From assembly GCA_049520515.1 (NCBI GenBank), contig JBEKPS010000002.1, forward strand, positions 1 through 64,000: a stretch of DNA of 64,000 nucleotides. Reading direction: 5' to 3'. Within the stretch, counting starts at the first letter, position 1. Each line of letters starts with the position of its first letter. Both the position numbers and the translations under genes were made by a program. Shown in pieces: positions 7,684 to 16,754 of this stretch. The notes beneath the pieces are model-generated. The model saw only the letters and a program-made list of their open reading frames with translations, searched no databases and was not told the origin of the DNA. The stretch is from JAFAMS01 sp049520515 (GTDB taxonomy: Bacteria; Vulcanimicrobiota; Vulcanimicrobiia; Vulcanimicrobiales; Vulcanimicrobiaceae).

Positions 7684-9281
7684 GCGGAAGTAACTCGCGA
7701 CCCGTTCGTGGATACCTTTTCGCGCAGTACGGCTACCGGCGGCGGCGCCGGCAATGGTGGCGGCGGTAACGCTGAGACCGGCGTCTGGCCGCGATAGCGC
7801 TCGAGTAAGAAGGGCAGAACCGCGGCGAAGATCGTCGCGATCGCGAAGAAGCGCGTGGCCTCGGTGGCAGCAAGATTCTGCGCTTCGGTCGAGACCATCT
7901 GTGTGAGCTGCGCGATGGCTTGCGAACCATGCTCCGTGACGTACGAAGCGATCGCGTTGTTTCCCAGATTTATCGAACCCGCAAGTCCGCTTAGCGCATT
8001 GTTGTAGCCGCGGTCGAGCAGCGTCGCGGCGTAGGCCGATCCGGCTGAAGCGCCGATCTGCTGAACGAGCCGCGTCAGTGCAAGGGCTGAGGGAATCTCG
8101 GCCTGCGGCACGGTTCTGAAGAGCACGACGCTGAGCGGTACCCAAATGAACGCGTAGCCGACCCCACCCAGGATTTGCATCGGTATCAGCGCTGCGAATG
8201 TCGAGTGTGTCGTCATCACGTTGGCTTGAATCCAGGTCGCGATTCCCGCCAATGCGATGCCTCCGGCCGCGACCCAACGCATGTCCCAATTGGCGTGCGA
8301 CGTCACCCACGTCGTTAGCGGAAAGAGCACGACCAGCGTTCCGGCCCGCACCATGAGGAGCAAACCGGCGAGCGTTGTCGTGAAGCCGAGCGATGTTTGC
8401 GCCCACTGCGGCTGAATGAAGATGAGCGCGAAGATTCCGCCGGCGACCGCAAAGTAGATGATCGCAAGCGCCCACACCGTGCGATGCCGGAACGTCCGGA
8501 GTGAAACGCCGGGCGTGCGCGCTCCGAAGAGCTCCCACATCACGAACGCGACGAGCGCCACGACGGCTGTGATCGTGGCGAGACAAATACGCGAGTCGTC
8601 GAACCAGCCGTTGCGTTCGCCCTCGTCGAGGACGTATTGCAAGGCGCCCAGTCCGAGCGCGAGCAGTCCGACGCCAAGCACGTCGAAGGGTATGCGCTTG
8701 GGCGCTGCGGGGTCGCGAATGAAGAGCATGGTTAAGATCGTCGCGCCGATACCCAGTGGAACGTTTATGAAGAAGACCCAGCGCCACGTCAAGTCATCGG
8801 TGAGGATTCCGCCCAGCGTCGGACCGAGTGTTGGGCCTAAGATGACGGCAAGCGCAAAGAGCGATTGACTCGTTGCAAGCTGTGCCGGCGGAAACGTATC
8901 GCGGATGATTTGCTGCGCCGGTACCATCAAGCCGCCGCCGAACGCGCCTTGCAAAAAGCGCAATCCGATCTCGGTCGTCGTGTCGTTTGCAAGGCCGCAA
9001 AGAACCGACGTGACCGTGAAGCCGACGATCGAAAGCGCGAAGTAATTCTTGCGCCCGAGCATCGTCTGAAACCACGGCGAGAGCGGGATGATGATGACGT
9101 TTGCGATGATGTAGGCGGTGATGAACCACGCGCCTTGATCGACGGACGCGCCGAGCGCGCCGTCGATCGTCGGCAATGCGACGTTGACGATGGTTGTGTC
9201 TGCGAGCTGCATCAGTGCAGCCAGCATGACCGCCGTGACGACGAGCGTCCGACGCGCGCCGTATTCGATGACCGCCGGCAT
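7680..9281 (-). CDS. EmrB/QacA-type (DHA2) multidrug efflux MFS transporter
   Basis: A 533-residue protein with about 14 predicted membrane segments. It has N-terminal LADTTIVNVALPTI, the DHA2 motif 'D-x-T-x-V-N-V-A-L-P', and SWGP-like and motif C sequences (VILGPTLGPTLGGIL). Such carriers export drugs or toxic metabolites using the proton gradient, often through an EmrA-like adaptor and an outer-membrane channel; neither is present here. It lies between a small gene (9287-9613) and an exported unknown protein, in an operon that reads away from a divergent ArsR-type regulator, suggesting ligand-controlled expression. Confidence 0.93.
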   Translation of the reverse strand: MPAVIEYGARRTLVVTAVMLAALMQLADTTIVNVALPTIDGALGASVDQGAWFITAYIIANVIIIPLSPWFQTMLGRKNYFALSIVGFTVTSVLCGLANDTTTEIGLRFLQGAFGGGLMVPAQQIIRDTFPPAQLATSQSLFALAVILGPTLGPTLGGILTDDLTWRWVFFINVPLGIGATILTMLFIRDPAAPKRIPFDVLGVGLLALGLGALQYVLDEGERNGWFDDSRICLATITAVVALVAFVMWELFGARTPGVSLRTFRHRTVWALAIIYFAVAGGIFALIFIQPQWAQTSLGFTTTLAGLLLMVRAGTLVVLFPLTTWVTSHANWDMRWVAAGGIALAGIATWIQANVMTTHSTFAALIPMQILGGVGYAFIWVPLSVVLFRTVPQAEIPSALALTRLVQQIGASAGSAYAATLLDRGYNNALSGLAGSINLGNNAIASYVTEHGSQAIAQLTQMVSTEAQNLAATEATRFFAIATIFAAVLPFLLERYRGQTPVSALPPPPLPAPPPVAVLREKVSTNGSRVTSA

Positions 9282-9286
9282 GGGTT

Positions 9287-9613
9287 TTAGATCAGGTCGT
9301 CGTTCTCACGCGTGATTTGCGCAAAGAAGTCGTGTGCAGCGCGTTCGCGCCCGTCGAGATGAACGATTGAATCGACGCTCTCGCTGTGACGGACGAGCGA
9401 TGCGGCGTTGGAGACAAAGGTTGCCCACGCGTCGCGATCACCGGCGGAAAGTGCCTGGACGTACGACTCGGCCACGGCTTCGGCTTCGGTTAGAAAGCTC
9501 GCCGAGAGGCCTCCGAGTGCCACGGCATGCTGCCGCAAGCGCTGGAACGACCCCAAGGCGTCGGGTGTTAGGGCTCCTGTAGACGGAGCGCCCTTGGGAA
9601 TGGTAAAATACAT
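9287..9613 (-). CDS. Small protein of unknown function, first gene of the efflux operon
   Basis: A 108-residue protein (MYFTIPKGAPSTGALTP…), mostly helical by composition, with no signal peptide or cysteine motif. I do not recognise a family. It lies 5 bases upstream of the efflux carrier gene on the same strand, and its ATG at 9611-9613 directly abuts the palindromic operator. It is therefore almost certainly co-regulated with the pump by the divergent ArsR-like protein. Confidence 0.7.
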   Translation of the reverse strand: MYFTIPKGAPSTGALTPDALGSFQRLRQHAVALGGLSASFLTEAEAVAESYVQALSAGDRDAWATFVSNAASLVRHSESVDSIVHLDGRERAAHDFFAQITRENDDLI

Positions 9614-9614
9614 C

Positions 9615-9634
9615 TTGTACTGATATTAGTACAA
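9615..9634. promoter_or_regulatory. Palindromic operator between the efflux operon and the ArsR-type regulator
   Basis: TTGTACT and AGTACAA form a perfect 7+7 inverted repeat around a 6-base AT centre (GATATT). Partly mirrored ACATC/GATGT flanks extend it. It lies between two divergent start codons (9613 on minus, 9634 or 9655 on plus). Size and symmetry fit a winged-helix ArsR dimer site. Binding would block both promoters. Confidence 0.7.
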
Positions 9635-9654
9635 TGGATGTTTTACTGTCAAGT

Positions 9655-10008
9655 ATGGCCACTCAAGAAATAGCCGAAGCGCCGGTCCAACAGCGCCAGT
9701 TCTGGTACCCCGAGCGTGAGGACATCACGATCTACGGGATCCTTGCAGCTCTCAGCGATCCGACGCGCTTAGAGATCGTTCGCGCTCTCGCACGCCAGGA
9801 AGAGTGCTGCCCGTTCGATTTCCTCGATATGGCCAGCAAGCAGAACCTATCCCATCACTTCAAGGTACTGCGCGAGGCCGGGCTCATTAAGTCCCGTTAC
9901 GAGGGGCGCAACAAATTCGTGTGGCTCCGGCGCGACGACATCGACGCGCTTTTCCCGGGGCTTCTCGACGGGTTGCTCAAGGCGGTCGAAGCTTCCGACC
10001 CGCGGTAA
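9655..10008 (+). CDS. ArsR-family winged-helix transcriptional regulator
   Basis: A helix-turn-helix protein of 117 residues from ATG 9655. The winged helix reads ILAALSDPTRLEIVRALARQ, then SKQNLSHHFKVLREAGLI and a wing with YEGRNKFVWLRRDD. This is the classic ArsR layout ('SDPTRL', 'SHHLKVL'). The cysteine pair in REECCPF-like context (EECCPFDF) could bind a metal or sense redox state but does not match a named ArsR sensor site. An in-frame ATG at 9634 overlaps the operator end; I prefer 9655 because it leaves the operator untranslated. It probably represses the divergent efflux operon and itself. Confidence 0.9.
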   Translation: MATQEIAEAPVQQRQFWYPEREDITIYGILAALSDPTRLEIVRALARQEECCPFDFLDMASKQNLSHHFKVLREAGLIKSRYEGRNKFVWLRRDDIDALFPGLLDGLLKAVEASDPR

Positions 10009-10033
10009 ACGATAGGGGAGCGCGTCGCCTAAG

Positions 10034-12142
10034 CTACTTCGAATCCATGTGCTCGACGCCGTCCCATTCGAGCGTCTTAGCGGCTGATGCCATAATCGCC
10101 GAGCGGTCGCGGTAGTACGCGGCCGCGCGATCGCGCTTGTCGCGCGCGACCTCGCGGAAGTAGCGGTACGCTTCCGTAAAGTCGCCATGCTTATACGCCA
10201 CGCGTCCCAAATCGAAGTGCTCGCGCGTTTGCATCTTGTGCTCGAGCAAATCGGGCGGATCGGCTTGGAAAATGTCATAGATCGTGACGGGATGCGTCGC
10301 GCCCTTGGCCTGCACGTCGCCAAGCCGTCGCACGCAGATACGCGACGTGTCGATCTCCGAAATGACCGCGCCGCTTGCGAGGATCAGCACCCCGAATGTT
10401 TTGGTCAGGCTCTCGAGCCGTGAGGCGATGTTGACGGCGTCCGAGATGACGGTCGTCTCAAAACGCTCCGTTTCACCGATCGTACCGAGCATCAGGTCAC
10501 CGGTGTGGACGCCGATTCCGATTGCGACCGAAGGGTAGCCTGCGCGTGCACGTTCTTCGTTATACACGACCACGCGCTTCTGCATGGCAACCGCAGCCTC
10601 GACGGCTTGCCCGGGCGACTCTGGGAAGAGCGCCATGATCGCGTCGCCGATGTACTTGTCGATAAAGCCGTGGTAATCGCGGATGATCGGCCCGATTCGT
10701 GTCAAGTACGAGTTGAGGAACTTGAACGTCTGTTCCGGCGTCATACCACCGGAAAGAGTCGTGAACGACCGGATGTCGGAGAATAAGATCGTCATCGCCT
10801 GTTCGTGGTGATCGCCGAGCTGGAGGCTCTTGATATCAGCTCGTCCGAGCTGGCTCAGAAATTCGCGCGGTATGAATCGCGTCGCCGATTCATTATATTC
10901 GCGAATGTGCTCGCGCATCGTAGCGAATGTCCGCGCGAATTCATCGATCTCGGTGATGAACGAGTCGTTGACCGGCCGATGCGAGAAATCGAGATTGCGA
11001 ATCGCATGGGCGTCGCCGCGCAACCCATTGAGCGGACGGGCGATAATCTTCGCGAGCCAGAGCGCCATCGGAATTGAGACGAAAATCAACGCCAAGCACG
11101 CAATCAGCGCATCGTTACGGACGCGAATCGCTGAAGTTAAGAGCTCGTCCTCGGGAATCGCGATCACGAATCCACGCTGCGCGCCTTGCCGCTGCAAGAC
11201 CGGCGTCATGCGGTAAAGCCAGACGCGGCCGCTCGGGCCCGTGAATCTGCCTTCCGATTGCATCGTCTTCTCAGATGTGGCCCGATATGCGGCAAGCAAT
11301 GGCGGCGCATTCATTTGCGCGAGTGTTGCAGGCGGCGTGCCTGGATTGTCGTTTGCGCTTTCCAACTGTGTTGGATCGGAGTACGCGAGGACTTCGCCGG
11401 AGGGCTCGACGACTGCCGCGAGCGCTGACGGTGTCGGTTGGAGACTCGCGAGCTTCTGGGAGATTGAGGTCAGGTCGATGTCGACGCCGAAAACGCTGCC
11501 GGCGTGTGAGCGCTGCGAGAGCGTGATGCCGAGATGGTGCGTCGTGTAAAAGATGTACGGCGACGTAACGTAGACGTCGCTTGTTTTCGCGGCAAACCAC
11601 GGTCGCGTGCGCGGATCGAAATCAGGCGCGGGATCGGGGATCGTTTTCAGCAGTTTGAAGTTGCGATCGTAAAACGAATAGCTTCCGATCGTTTTCTCAT
11701 GCGGTGCTCGATCGATGCTGCGAAGCAGAAAGGCTGCATTCGCAGGCGCGGAGACTCCCGGCGGCTTCGAGCTACCGAGTCGAAGCAAAAAGAAGAAATC
11801 GCCGTCCGGATAACCGGCGTAGGCTGCGACCGCCAAATTGTTCGATGCGATGATCGCCCTTAGGACATTCAACGAATGCAGACGTGCGGCAAACGTTTTT
11901 GCAGTTGCAAGATCGCTGCTCGTCGCGAGCGCGAGCGCGTAACTGACTTCCCAACGCACTTGCCCGATATCTTGCGTTAACACGGTCGTCGTGCGGTCGA
12001 ACAGCAGGCTTGCGGCGCGAAGGCTTTCGCTCTTCATGCGTTCGTAAAATATCCCGGCCGTCAGCAGCCCGACGACCAGCGTGACAAGCGCAAAAAGCGC
12101 CGCCAGATACGCCTGAATCGGGACGCGTCGGCGGGGTACCAA
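10034..12142 (-). CDS. Membrane-bound class III adenylate/guanylate cyclase with dCache sensor and HAMP
   Basis: A 702-residue sensor enzyme. TM1 is at about residues 10-34, then a periplasmic double-Cache-like domain to about 335 (including DPRTRPWFAAK, a typical Cache signature). TM2 (ALIACLALIFVSIPMALWLA) follows, then HAMP (ARPLNGLRGDAHAI…) and a class III cyclase domain at roughly 455-640. Metal-binding aspartates are in ILFSDIRSFTTLSGG and DKYIGDAIMALF. The C-terminal tail resembles tetratricopeptide-type helices. It should make cAMP (or cGMP) in response to a periplasmic ligand. A cNMP-binding protein is encoded at 59854-60249, but no direct link can be shown. Confidence 0.92.
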   Translation of the reverse strand: MVPRRRVPIQAYLAALFALVTLVVGLLTAGIFYERMKSESLRAASLLFDRTTTVLTQDIGQVRWEVSYALALATSSDLATAKTFAARLHSLNVLRAIIASNNLAVAAYAGYPDGDFFFLLRLGSSKPPGVSAPANAAFLLRSIDRAPHEKTIGSYSFYDRNFKLLKTIPDPAPDFDPRTRPWFAAKTSDVYVTSPYIFYTTHHLGITLSQRSHAGSVFGVDIDLTSISQKLASLQPTPSALAAVVEPSGEVLAYSDPTQLESANDNPGTPPATLAQMNAPPLLAAYRATSEKTMQSEGRFTGPSGRVWLYRMTPVLQRQGAQRGFVIAIPEDELLTSAIRVRNDALIACLALIFVSIPMALWLAKIIARPLNGLRGDAHAIRNLDFSHRPVNDSFITEIDEFARTFATMREHIREYNESATRFIPREFLSQLGRADIKSLQLGDHHEQAMTILFSDIRSFTTLSGGMTPEQTFKFLNSYLTRIGPIIRDYHGFIDKYIGDAIMALFPESPGQAVEAAVAMQKRVVVYNEERARAGYPSVAIGIGVHTGDLMLGTIGETERFETTVISDAVNIASRLESLTKTFGVLILASGAVISEIDTSRICVRRLGDVQAKGATHPVTIYDIFQADPPDLLEHKMQTREHFDLGRVAYKHGDFTEAYRYFREVARDKRDRAAAYYRDRSAIMASAAKTLEWDGVEHMDSK

Positions 12143-12236
12143 GGGGGCAGGCTTCCGTCGTCTTGCCTACCGCTCCCCCGGCGAGAGTCGCATCCACATC
12201 ACACCGCGAATGGGTCGAGAGAATGGTGGCTGGAAA

Positions 12237-15200
12237 ATGGCGATGATCGGGACGACGATTGCGGTCCCGCTGCCCGAAATGGGCGAGAGTGTTACGGAAG
12301 GTTCGGTTGTCGAGTGGCGCAAGCACGTCGGCGACTGGGTCGACAAGGGTGAGACCTTAGTCGAAATCACGACCGAGAAAGTGGACGTCGAGGTTCCGGC
12401 GCCCGCATCGGGCGTTATAACGAAGCTTCTCGCGAACGAGGGCGCGACCGTCACGGTCGGAACACCGCTCGCCGAGATCGACACGGCCGCCAAGAAGCCT
12501 GACGGCGCGCCCGTACCCAAAGCGGCCGCTGCGCCGGCGGATCTGCCTCCGGCTAGCGCTGCCGCGGCAAAAGCGCCCGAGACGGCCGCTACGAACGGCG
12601 CCTCGAGCAGCGGAATCGCGACGCCCCAAGCTCGCCGGATCGCCGAGCGCAACAACGTCGACCTCAAGGGGATCCGCGGAACCGGCCCTGACGGGCTCGT
12701 GGTTCGGCACGACGTCGATGCCGCGATCGAAAACGGCAGCGCAAAGCCCGCCGCCAGCGCATCGCCGGGCGGCATTCCGCTCCCGCCGATTCCGAAGGAT
12801 TCGAAGACGATACCGCTGCGCGGGCCGGTCGCAATGCTCGCAAGCGCCATGGAGCAGAGCCTCGCGATTCCAACCGCGACGAGTTTCCGCACGATTGGTG
12901 TCGGCACGCTCGATGTGCGCCGCCGTCAGCTCAACGACGCGCTTTCCGCTGCCGGCAAATCGCAAAAAGTTTCATTCACGCATCTGATCGCGTACGCGAT
13001 CGTGCAAGCCGCACATAACGTCCCCGGGATGACCGTGAGCTTCCGTCGCGAGGACGGAACGCCGACGCGCATCGAGGGTCCGGTCAATCTTGGCCTTGCC
13101 GTCGACGTCACGCGCAAAGACGGGACGCGATTCCTGATCGTTCCGGTCATCAAAGCAGCTGACACGCTAAACTTCGTCGCATTCCACGATCGTTACGAAG
13201 AGCTGATCGCAAAGGCGCGCGACAACAAACTCGGCGCCGACGACATTACCGGCGCCACTATGACGCTCACGAATCCGGGCGGAATCGGTACGGTCGCGTC
13301 CGTCCCGCGGCTCATGGCGGGACAAGGCGTCATCGTCGCGACCGGTGCGATCGGGCTTCCGCCGGGTTTTGCAAAGTCACCACCGCAAGCGCTGCAACTG
13401 CTCGGCGTCGAGAAAGTCATGACGATGACGAGCACCTACGATCATCGCGTGACGTCGGGTGCGCTCTCGGGCGAATTCTTGCGCCGCATCGATCAATTGC
13501 TGGGCGACAACGCATTTTACGACGCGATTTTCCTTGCGTACGGCGTGACGCCGTCGCTACGCGCGCTCGCGCCGCTCAGCGAACCCGCGACCGGCACGCC
13601 GGTTGCCGGAAGTGCGCCGAGCCTCGAGCTCTTGCGCGGTGTTGCGGCCGGGGCTGCGATCATCAACTCGTATCGCATGCACGGTCATTTGGCTGCGAAT
13701 CTCGATCCGCTCGGATCCGAACCGCAGGGTGATGAGGGTCTCGATCCGCGCAGTTACAGCCTAACGCCCGCGCTGATGTCGGCGATCCCAGGCGCCGCGC
13801 TGCATACGAAGCTCCAAGGCAACTCGCTCGCAGACATCTTGCCGAAGCTGCGCGAGACGTACGCCGGACAGATCGCATACGAGGTCGAGCACATTTCGAA
13901 TCGCGAGCAACGCCGTTGGCTGCGCGATTATATCGAAGGCGGATTGCACCGCCTCAAGCTTTCGCCCGAACGCATGGTGCAAGTGCTCGGACGCCTCACC
14001 AAGGTTGAGGCGATGGAGCGCTACATGCGCAAGAACTTCCTCGGCCAAAAGACGTTCTCGGTCGAAGGGCTCGACGTCATGATCCCGATGCTCGAAGAGA
14101 CGATCTCGATGCTCGCGGACGACGGGACGAAAGCCGCCGTCATCGGCATGGCGCATCGCGGACGCCTTGCAACGATCGCGCACGTCGTAAATCGACCGTA
14201 CGTAGAGCTGCTCGGCGAGTTCGAAGCCGCCAAGATGCGCGGCGAGCAAGAAGAGGGCAACGACGCGCTCGGCGACGTGAAGTATCACCACGGCGCCGAC
14301 GGCACCTACGTGACGCCGACCGGCACCAAGATCGACGTGCACCTCGCGAGTAATCCGAGCCATCTCGAAGCGGTCAACGGCGTCGTCGAGGGGATGACGC
14401 GCGCATATCAGACCGATCACAAAGTCAATCCGCCGGTGCAGCACCTCGTCAACGCCGCGCCGATTCTCGTGCACGGTGATGCCGCGTTTCCGGCGCAAGG
14501 CATCGTCGCGGAAGTTCTCAACCTGCAGTCACTCCCAGGCTACACGACCGGCGGCACGATCCATCTGATCGCAAACAACCAGCTCGGTTTTACCACCGAT
14601 CCCGATCAAGGCCGCTCAACGCGCTATGCCAGCGATCTCGCCAAAGGCTTCGACGTCCCGATCGTGCACGTCAATGCCGATGACGTCGAAGCGTGCATGA
14701 GCGCAGTCCACTTCGCGCTCGATTTCCGCGCGAAATTCGGACGCGACGTGCTGATCGATGTGATCGGGTACCGGCGCTTCGGACACAACGAGCAAGATGA
14801 GCCGGCATACACGCAGCCCGGCATCTACGAGAAGATCAAGAATCATCCGACCGTGCGCGAGCTCTTTGCCGCCAATCTCGTCGCGCAAGGCGTGATCTCG
14901 CAGCAACAGGCCGATCAACTCGTCGAAGCCGCTAACGCGCGGCTTGCGGAACAGCATGAAGAAGCAAAGCAACACGCGAGCCTCCTCATCAAGAAATCCT
15001 CGACCGACTACGCGACCGACGAGTCAACCGACACGCGTGTCGCGCGCGAGAAAATCTTGGGCTGGAGCCACGAGCTGATCAAGGTTCCCGAGGGCTTCGT
15101 GATGAGCTCGAAGCTCGAGCGCCAGTTCAGCAAACGCGAAGAAGATCTCGAAGCGACCGGTGCCATCGACTGGGGCCTCGCTGAATGGTTTGCCTACGCA

Positions 15201-16199
15201 TCGATGATTTCCGAAGGGACACCGGTGCGCCTGACCGGCCAAGACACGGAACGCGGAACGTTCAGTCATCGCCACGCCGTGCTGCACGATGCCAACACGA
15301 ACGCTCGCTACGTTCCCCTGCAGCATCTCGCCGGCGCCAAAGCCTCGTTTGAGATCTACAACAGTCCGCTCTCGGAATACGCCTGCGTTGGATTTGAATA
15401 TGGCTACAGCGTCGTCACGGAAAACGCGATGGTGCTGTGGGAAGCGCAGTTCGGCGATTTCTCCAATGGCGCACAAATCATCATCGACCAATTCATGGCT
15501 GCCGGTTTCTCGAAGTGGGATCAGAAGTCGCGCCTAACACTGCTGTTGCCGCACGGTTACGAAGGCATGGGGCCGGAACACTCCAGCGGACGCATCGAGC
15601 GCTTCTTGCAGCTCTCCGCCGAAGGCAACATCCGCGTCGCCGTGCCATCGACGTCGTCGCAGTACTTCCATCTCTTGCGGATGCAGGCACTCGACCATCA
15701 CGGTTTCCCGATGGTGATCTTCACGCCCAAGTCGCTGTTGCGTAATGCGGTCTCGTTTGGGACGCTCGATGAGCTCGCGAACGGCGGATTCCAACAAGTC
15801 ATCGACGATCCGAAGATGTCCAAGAATCGCAAAGCCGTCGAACGCGTGATCCTCTGCAGCGGAAAGATCTATCACGACTTGGTTGCCGACCCGGGCTACG
15901 CGAAGATGCAGAAGACGGCGATCGTGCGCGTCGAGCTGCTTTCGCCTTTACCGCGCAAGCAGATCATCTCGGTTCTCGAGGGCTATCCCAACGCCAAAAG
16001 GGTTGTTTGGGTGCAAGAAGAGCCGAAGAACATGGGCGCACGCGCGCACGTGCGGCGGCGGCTGCTCGAAAAGCTGCCGAAGAAGTTCGGTGACATCGAA
16101 TACGTTGGCCGTCCGTATCGCGCCAGCCCGAGCGAAGGTTATCCTGGTGCGCACGCTGCGGAACAGGAACGCGTCGTAAAAGAAGCGCTTAGCGAGTAG
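12237..16199 (+). CDS. kgd: Fused 2-oxoglutarate dehydrogenase: lipoyl domain + E1-binding domain + E2 acyltransferase + E1
   Basis: About 1320 residues carrying most of an oxoglutarate dehydrogenase complex in one chain. A lipoyl domain covers residues 1-80, with lipoyl lysine near residue 48 in EITTEKVDVEVPAP. An Ala/Pro linker and a peripheral-subunit-binding domain (ATPQARRIAERNNVDLKG) follow. The E2 catalytic domain ends near residue 400 with TYDHRVTSGALSGEF. The thiamine-dependent E1 (GMAHRGRLATI, then FGHNEQDEPAYTQP) runs from about 465 to the end. Actinobacterial Kgd/OdhA has the E2-E1 order but lacks a lipoyl domain; here it is retained. The E2 motif is DHRVTSG where ordinary E2 enzymes have DHRxxDG. 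I chose ATG 12237 (or 12243) because the lipoyl domain begins immediately after; ATG 12210 lacks a ribosome site. E3 is not in the window. Confidence 0.93.
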   Translation: MAMIGTTIAVPLPEMGESVTEGSVVEWRKHVGDWVDKGETLVEITTEKVDVEVPAPASGVITKLLANEGATVTVGTPLAEIDTAAKKPDGAPVPKAAAAPADLPPASAAAAKAPETAATNGASSSGIATPQARRIAERNNVDLKGIRGTGPDGLVVRHDVDAAIENGSAKPAASASPGGIPLPPIPKDSKTIPLRGPVAMLASAMEQSLAIPTATSFRTIGVGTLDVRRRQLNDALSAAGKSQKVSFTHLIAYAIVQAAHNVPGMTVSFRREDGTPTRIEGPVNLGLAVDVTRKDGTRFLIVPVIKAADTLNFVAFHDRYEELIAKARDNKLGADDITGATMTLTNPGGIGTVASVPRLMAGQGVIVATGAIGLPPGFAKSPPQALQLLGVEKVMTMTSTYDHRVTSGALSGEFLRRIDQLLGDNAFYDAIFLAYGVTPSLRALAPLSEPATGTPVAGSAPSLELLRGVAAGAAIINSYRMHGHLAANLDPLGSEPQGDEGLDPRSYSLTPALMSAIPGAALHTKLQGNSLADILPKLRETYAGQIAYEVEHISNREQRRWLRDYIEGGLHRLKLSPERMVQVLGRLTKVEAMERYMRKNFLGQKTFSVEGLDVMIPMLEETISMLADDGTKAAVIGMAHRGRLATIAHVVNRPYVELLGEFEAAKMRGEQEEGNDALGDVKYHHGADGTYVTPTGTKIDVHLASNPSHLEAVNGVVEGMTRAYQTDHKVNPPVQHLVNAAPILVHGDAAFPAQGIVAEVLNLQSLPGYTTGGTIHLIANNQLGFTTDPDQGRSTRYASDLAKGFDVPIVHVNADDVEACMSAVHFALDFRAKFGRDVLIDVIGYRRFGHNEQDEPAYTQPGIYEKIKNHPTVRELFAANLVAQGVISQQQADQLVEAANARLAEQHEEAKQHASLLIKKSSTDYATDESTDTRVAREKILGWSHELIKVPEGFVMSSKLERQFSKREEDLEATGAIDWGLAEWFAYASMISEGTPVRLTGQDTERGTFSHRHAVLHDANTNARYVPLQHLAGAKASFEIYNSPLSEYACVGFEYGYSVVTENAMVLWEAQFGDFSNGAQIIIDQFMAAGFSKWDQKSRLTLLLPHGYEGMGPEHSSGRIERFLQLSAEGNIRVAVPSTSSQYFHLLRMQALDHHGFPMVIFTPKSLLRNAVSFGTLDELANGGFQQVIDDPKMSKNRKAVERVILCSGKIYHDLVADPGYAKMQKTAIVRVELLSPLPRKQIISVLEGYPNAKRVVWVQEEPKNMGARAHVRRRLLEKLPKKFGDIEYVGRPYRASPSEGYPGAHAAEQERVVKEALSE

Positions 16200-16711
16200 T
16201 GAACCGTGTCGCGCTGCTGCGCGCGGTGAATGTGGGCGGACGCAAAGTGGTAATGGCCGATTTGCGCGCGCTTTTCGTGAGGCTTGGCTTCGCCGACGCG
16301 AAGACGCTGCTTAACAGCGGCAACGTCGTCTTCAAAGCGGATCGGCGCTCCGACGCGTCGCTCGAAAAATTGTTCGAGACAGAAACCGAGAAGAAATTCA
16401 AGATCAAGGCCGAGTTCTTCGTACGCACTACGCAAGAAATGAAAGCGATCGTTGCGGCCAATCCGTTTCCGAAAGAAGCCACGAGCGATCCGGGGCATTT
16501 GCTCGTCGTGTTTCTCAAAGACGTGCCGAACGGCAAAGATGTCGCAGCGGTGCAAGCCGCAAACAAAGGTACCGAATCGATCCGTGCCGTCGGCAAGAAC
16601 GTTTACGTCTATTATCCCGACGGAGTCGGCGACTCGAAGCTCAGGCTTCCGTGGGTCGGCAGCGGCCGCAATTGGAACACGGTCCTCAAGCTTATCGCTT
16701 TGCTCAGCTAA
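16199..16711 (+). CDS. DUF1697 family protein
   Basis: A 170-residue protein starting at GTG 16199, whose G is the last base of the preceding TAG. The N-terminus (VALLRAVNVGGRKVVMADLRALFVRLGF) and the later LLNSGNVVF are the family signature, and the C-terminal WNTVLKL is conserved too. The biochemical role of DUF1697 is unknown; the fold is a ferredoxin-like pair. Co-transcribed with the fused dehydrogenase by position. Confidence 0.9.
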   Translation: MNRVALLRAVNVGGRKVVMADLRALFVRLGFADAKTLLNSGNVVFKADRRSDASLEKLFETETEKKFKIKAEFFVRTTQEMKAIVAANPFPKEATSDPGHLLVVFLKDVPNGKDVAAVQAANKGTESIRAVGKNVYVYYPDGVGDSKLRLPWVGSGRNWNTVLKLIALLS

Positions 16712-16733
16712 AAGGAGATCGCGTCGAAATCGG

Positions 16734-16754
16734 CCATAGTAGCTCGGACTATGG
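16734..16754 (+). promoter_or_regulatory. Hairpin enclosing the start codon of the VOC gene
   Basis: CCATAGT (16734-16740) and ACTATGG (16748-16754) form a perfect 7-bp stem with loop AGCTCGG. The ATG at 16751 lies in the right arm. If it forms in mRNA it would hide the start codon, and the nearby AAGGAG (about 16711-16716) is too far upstream to help. Confidence 0.4.

Noticed and set aside
7684..8787. Upstream extension of the exported unknown protein to 8787
   Set aside because: It runs through the efflux transporter in another frame; a clear signal peptide starts at 7683.
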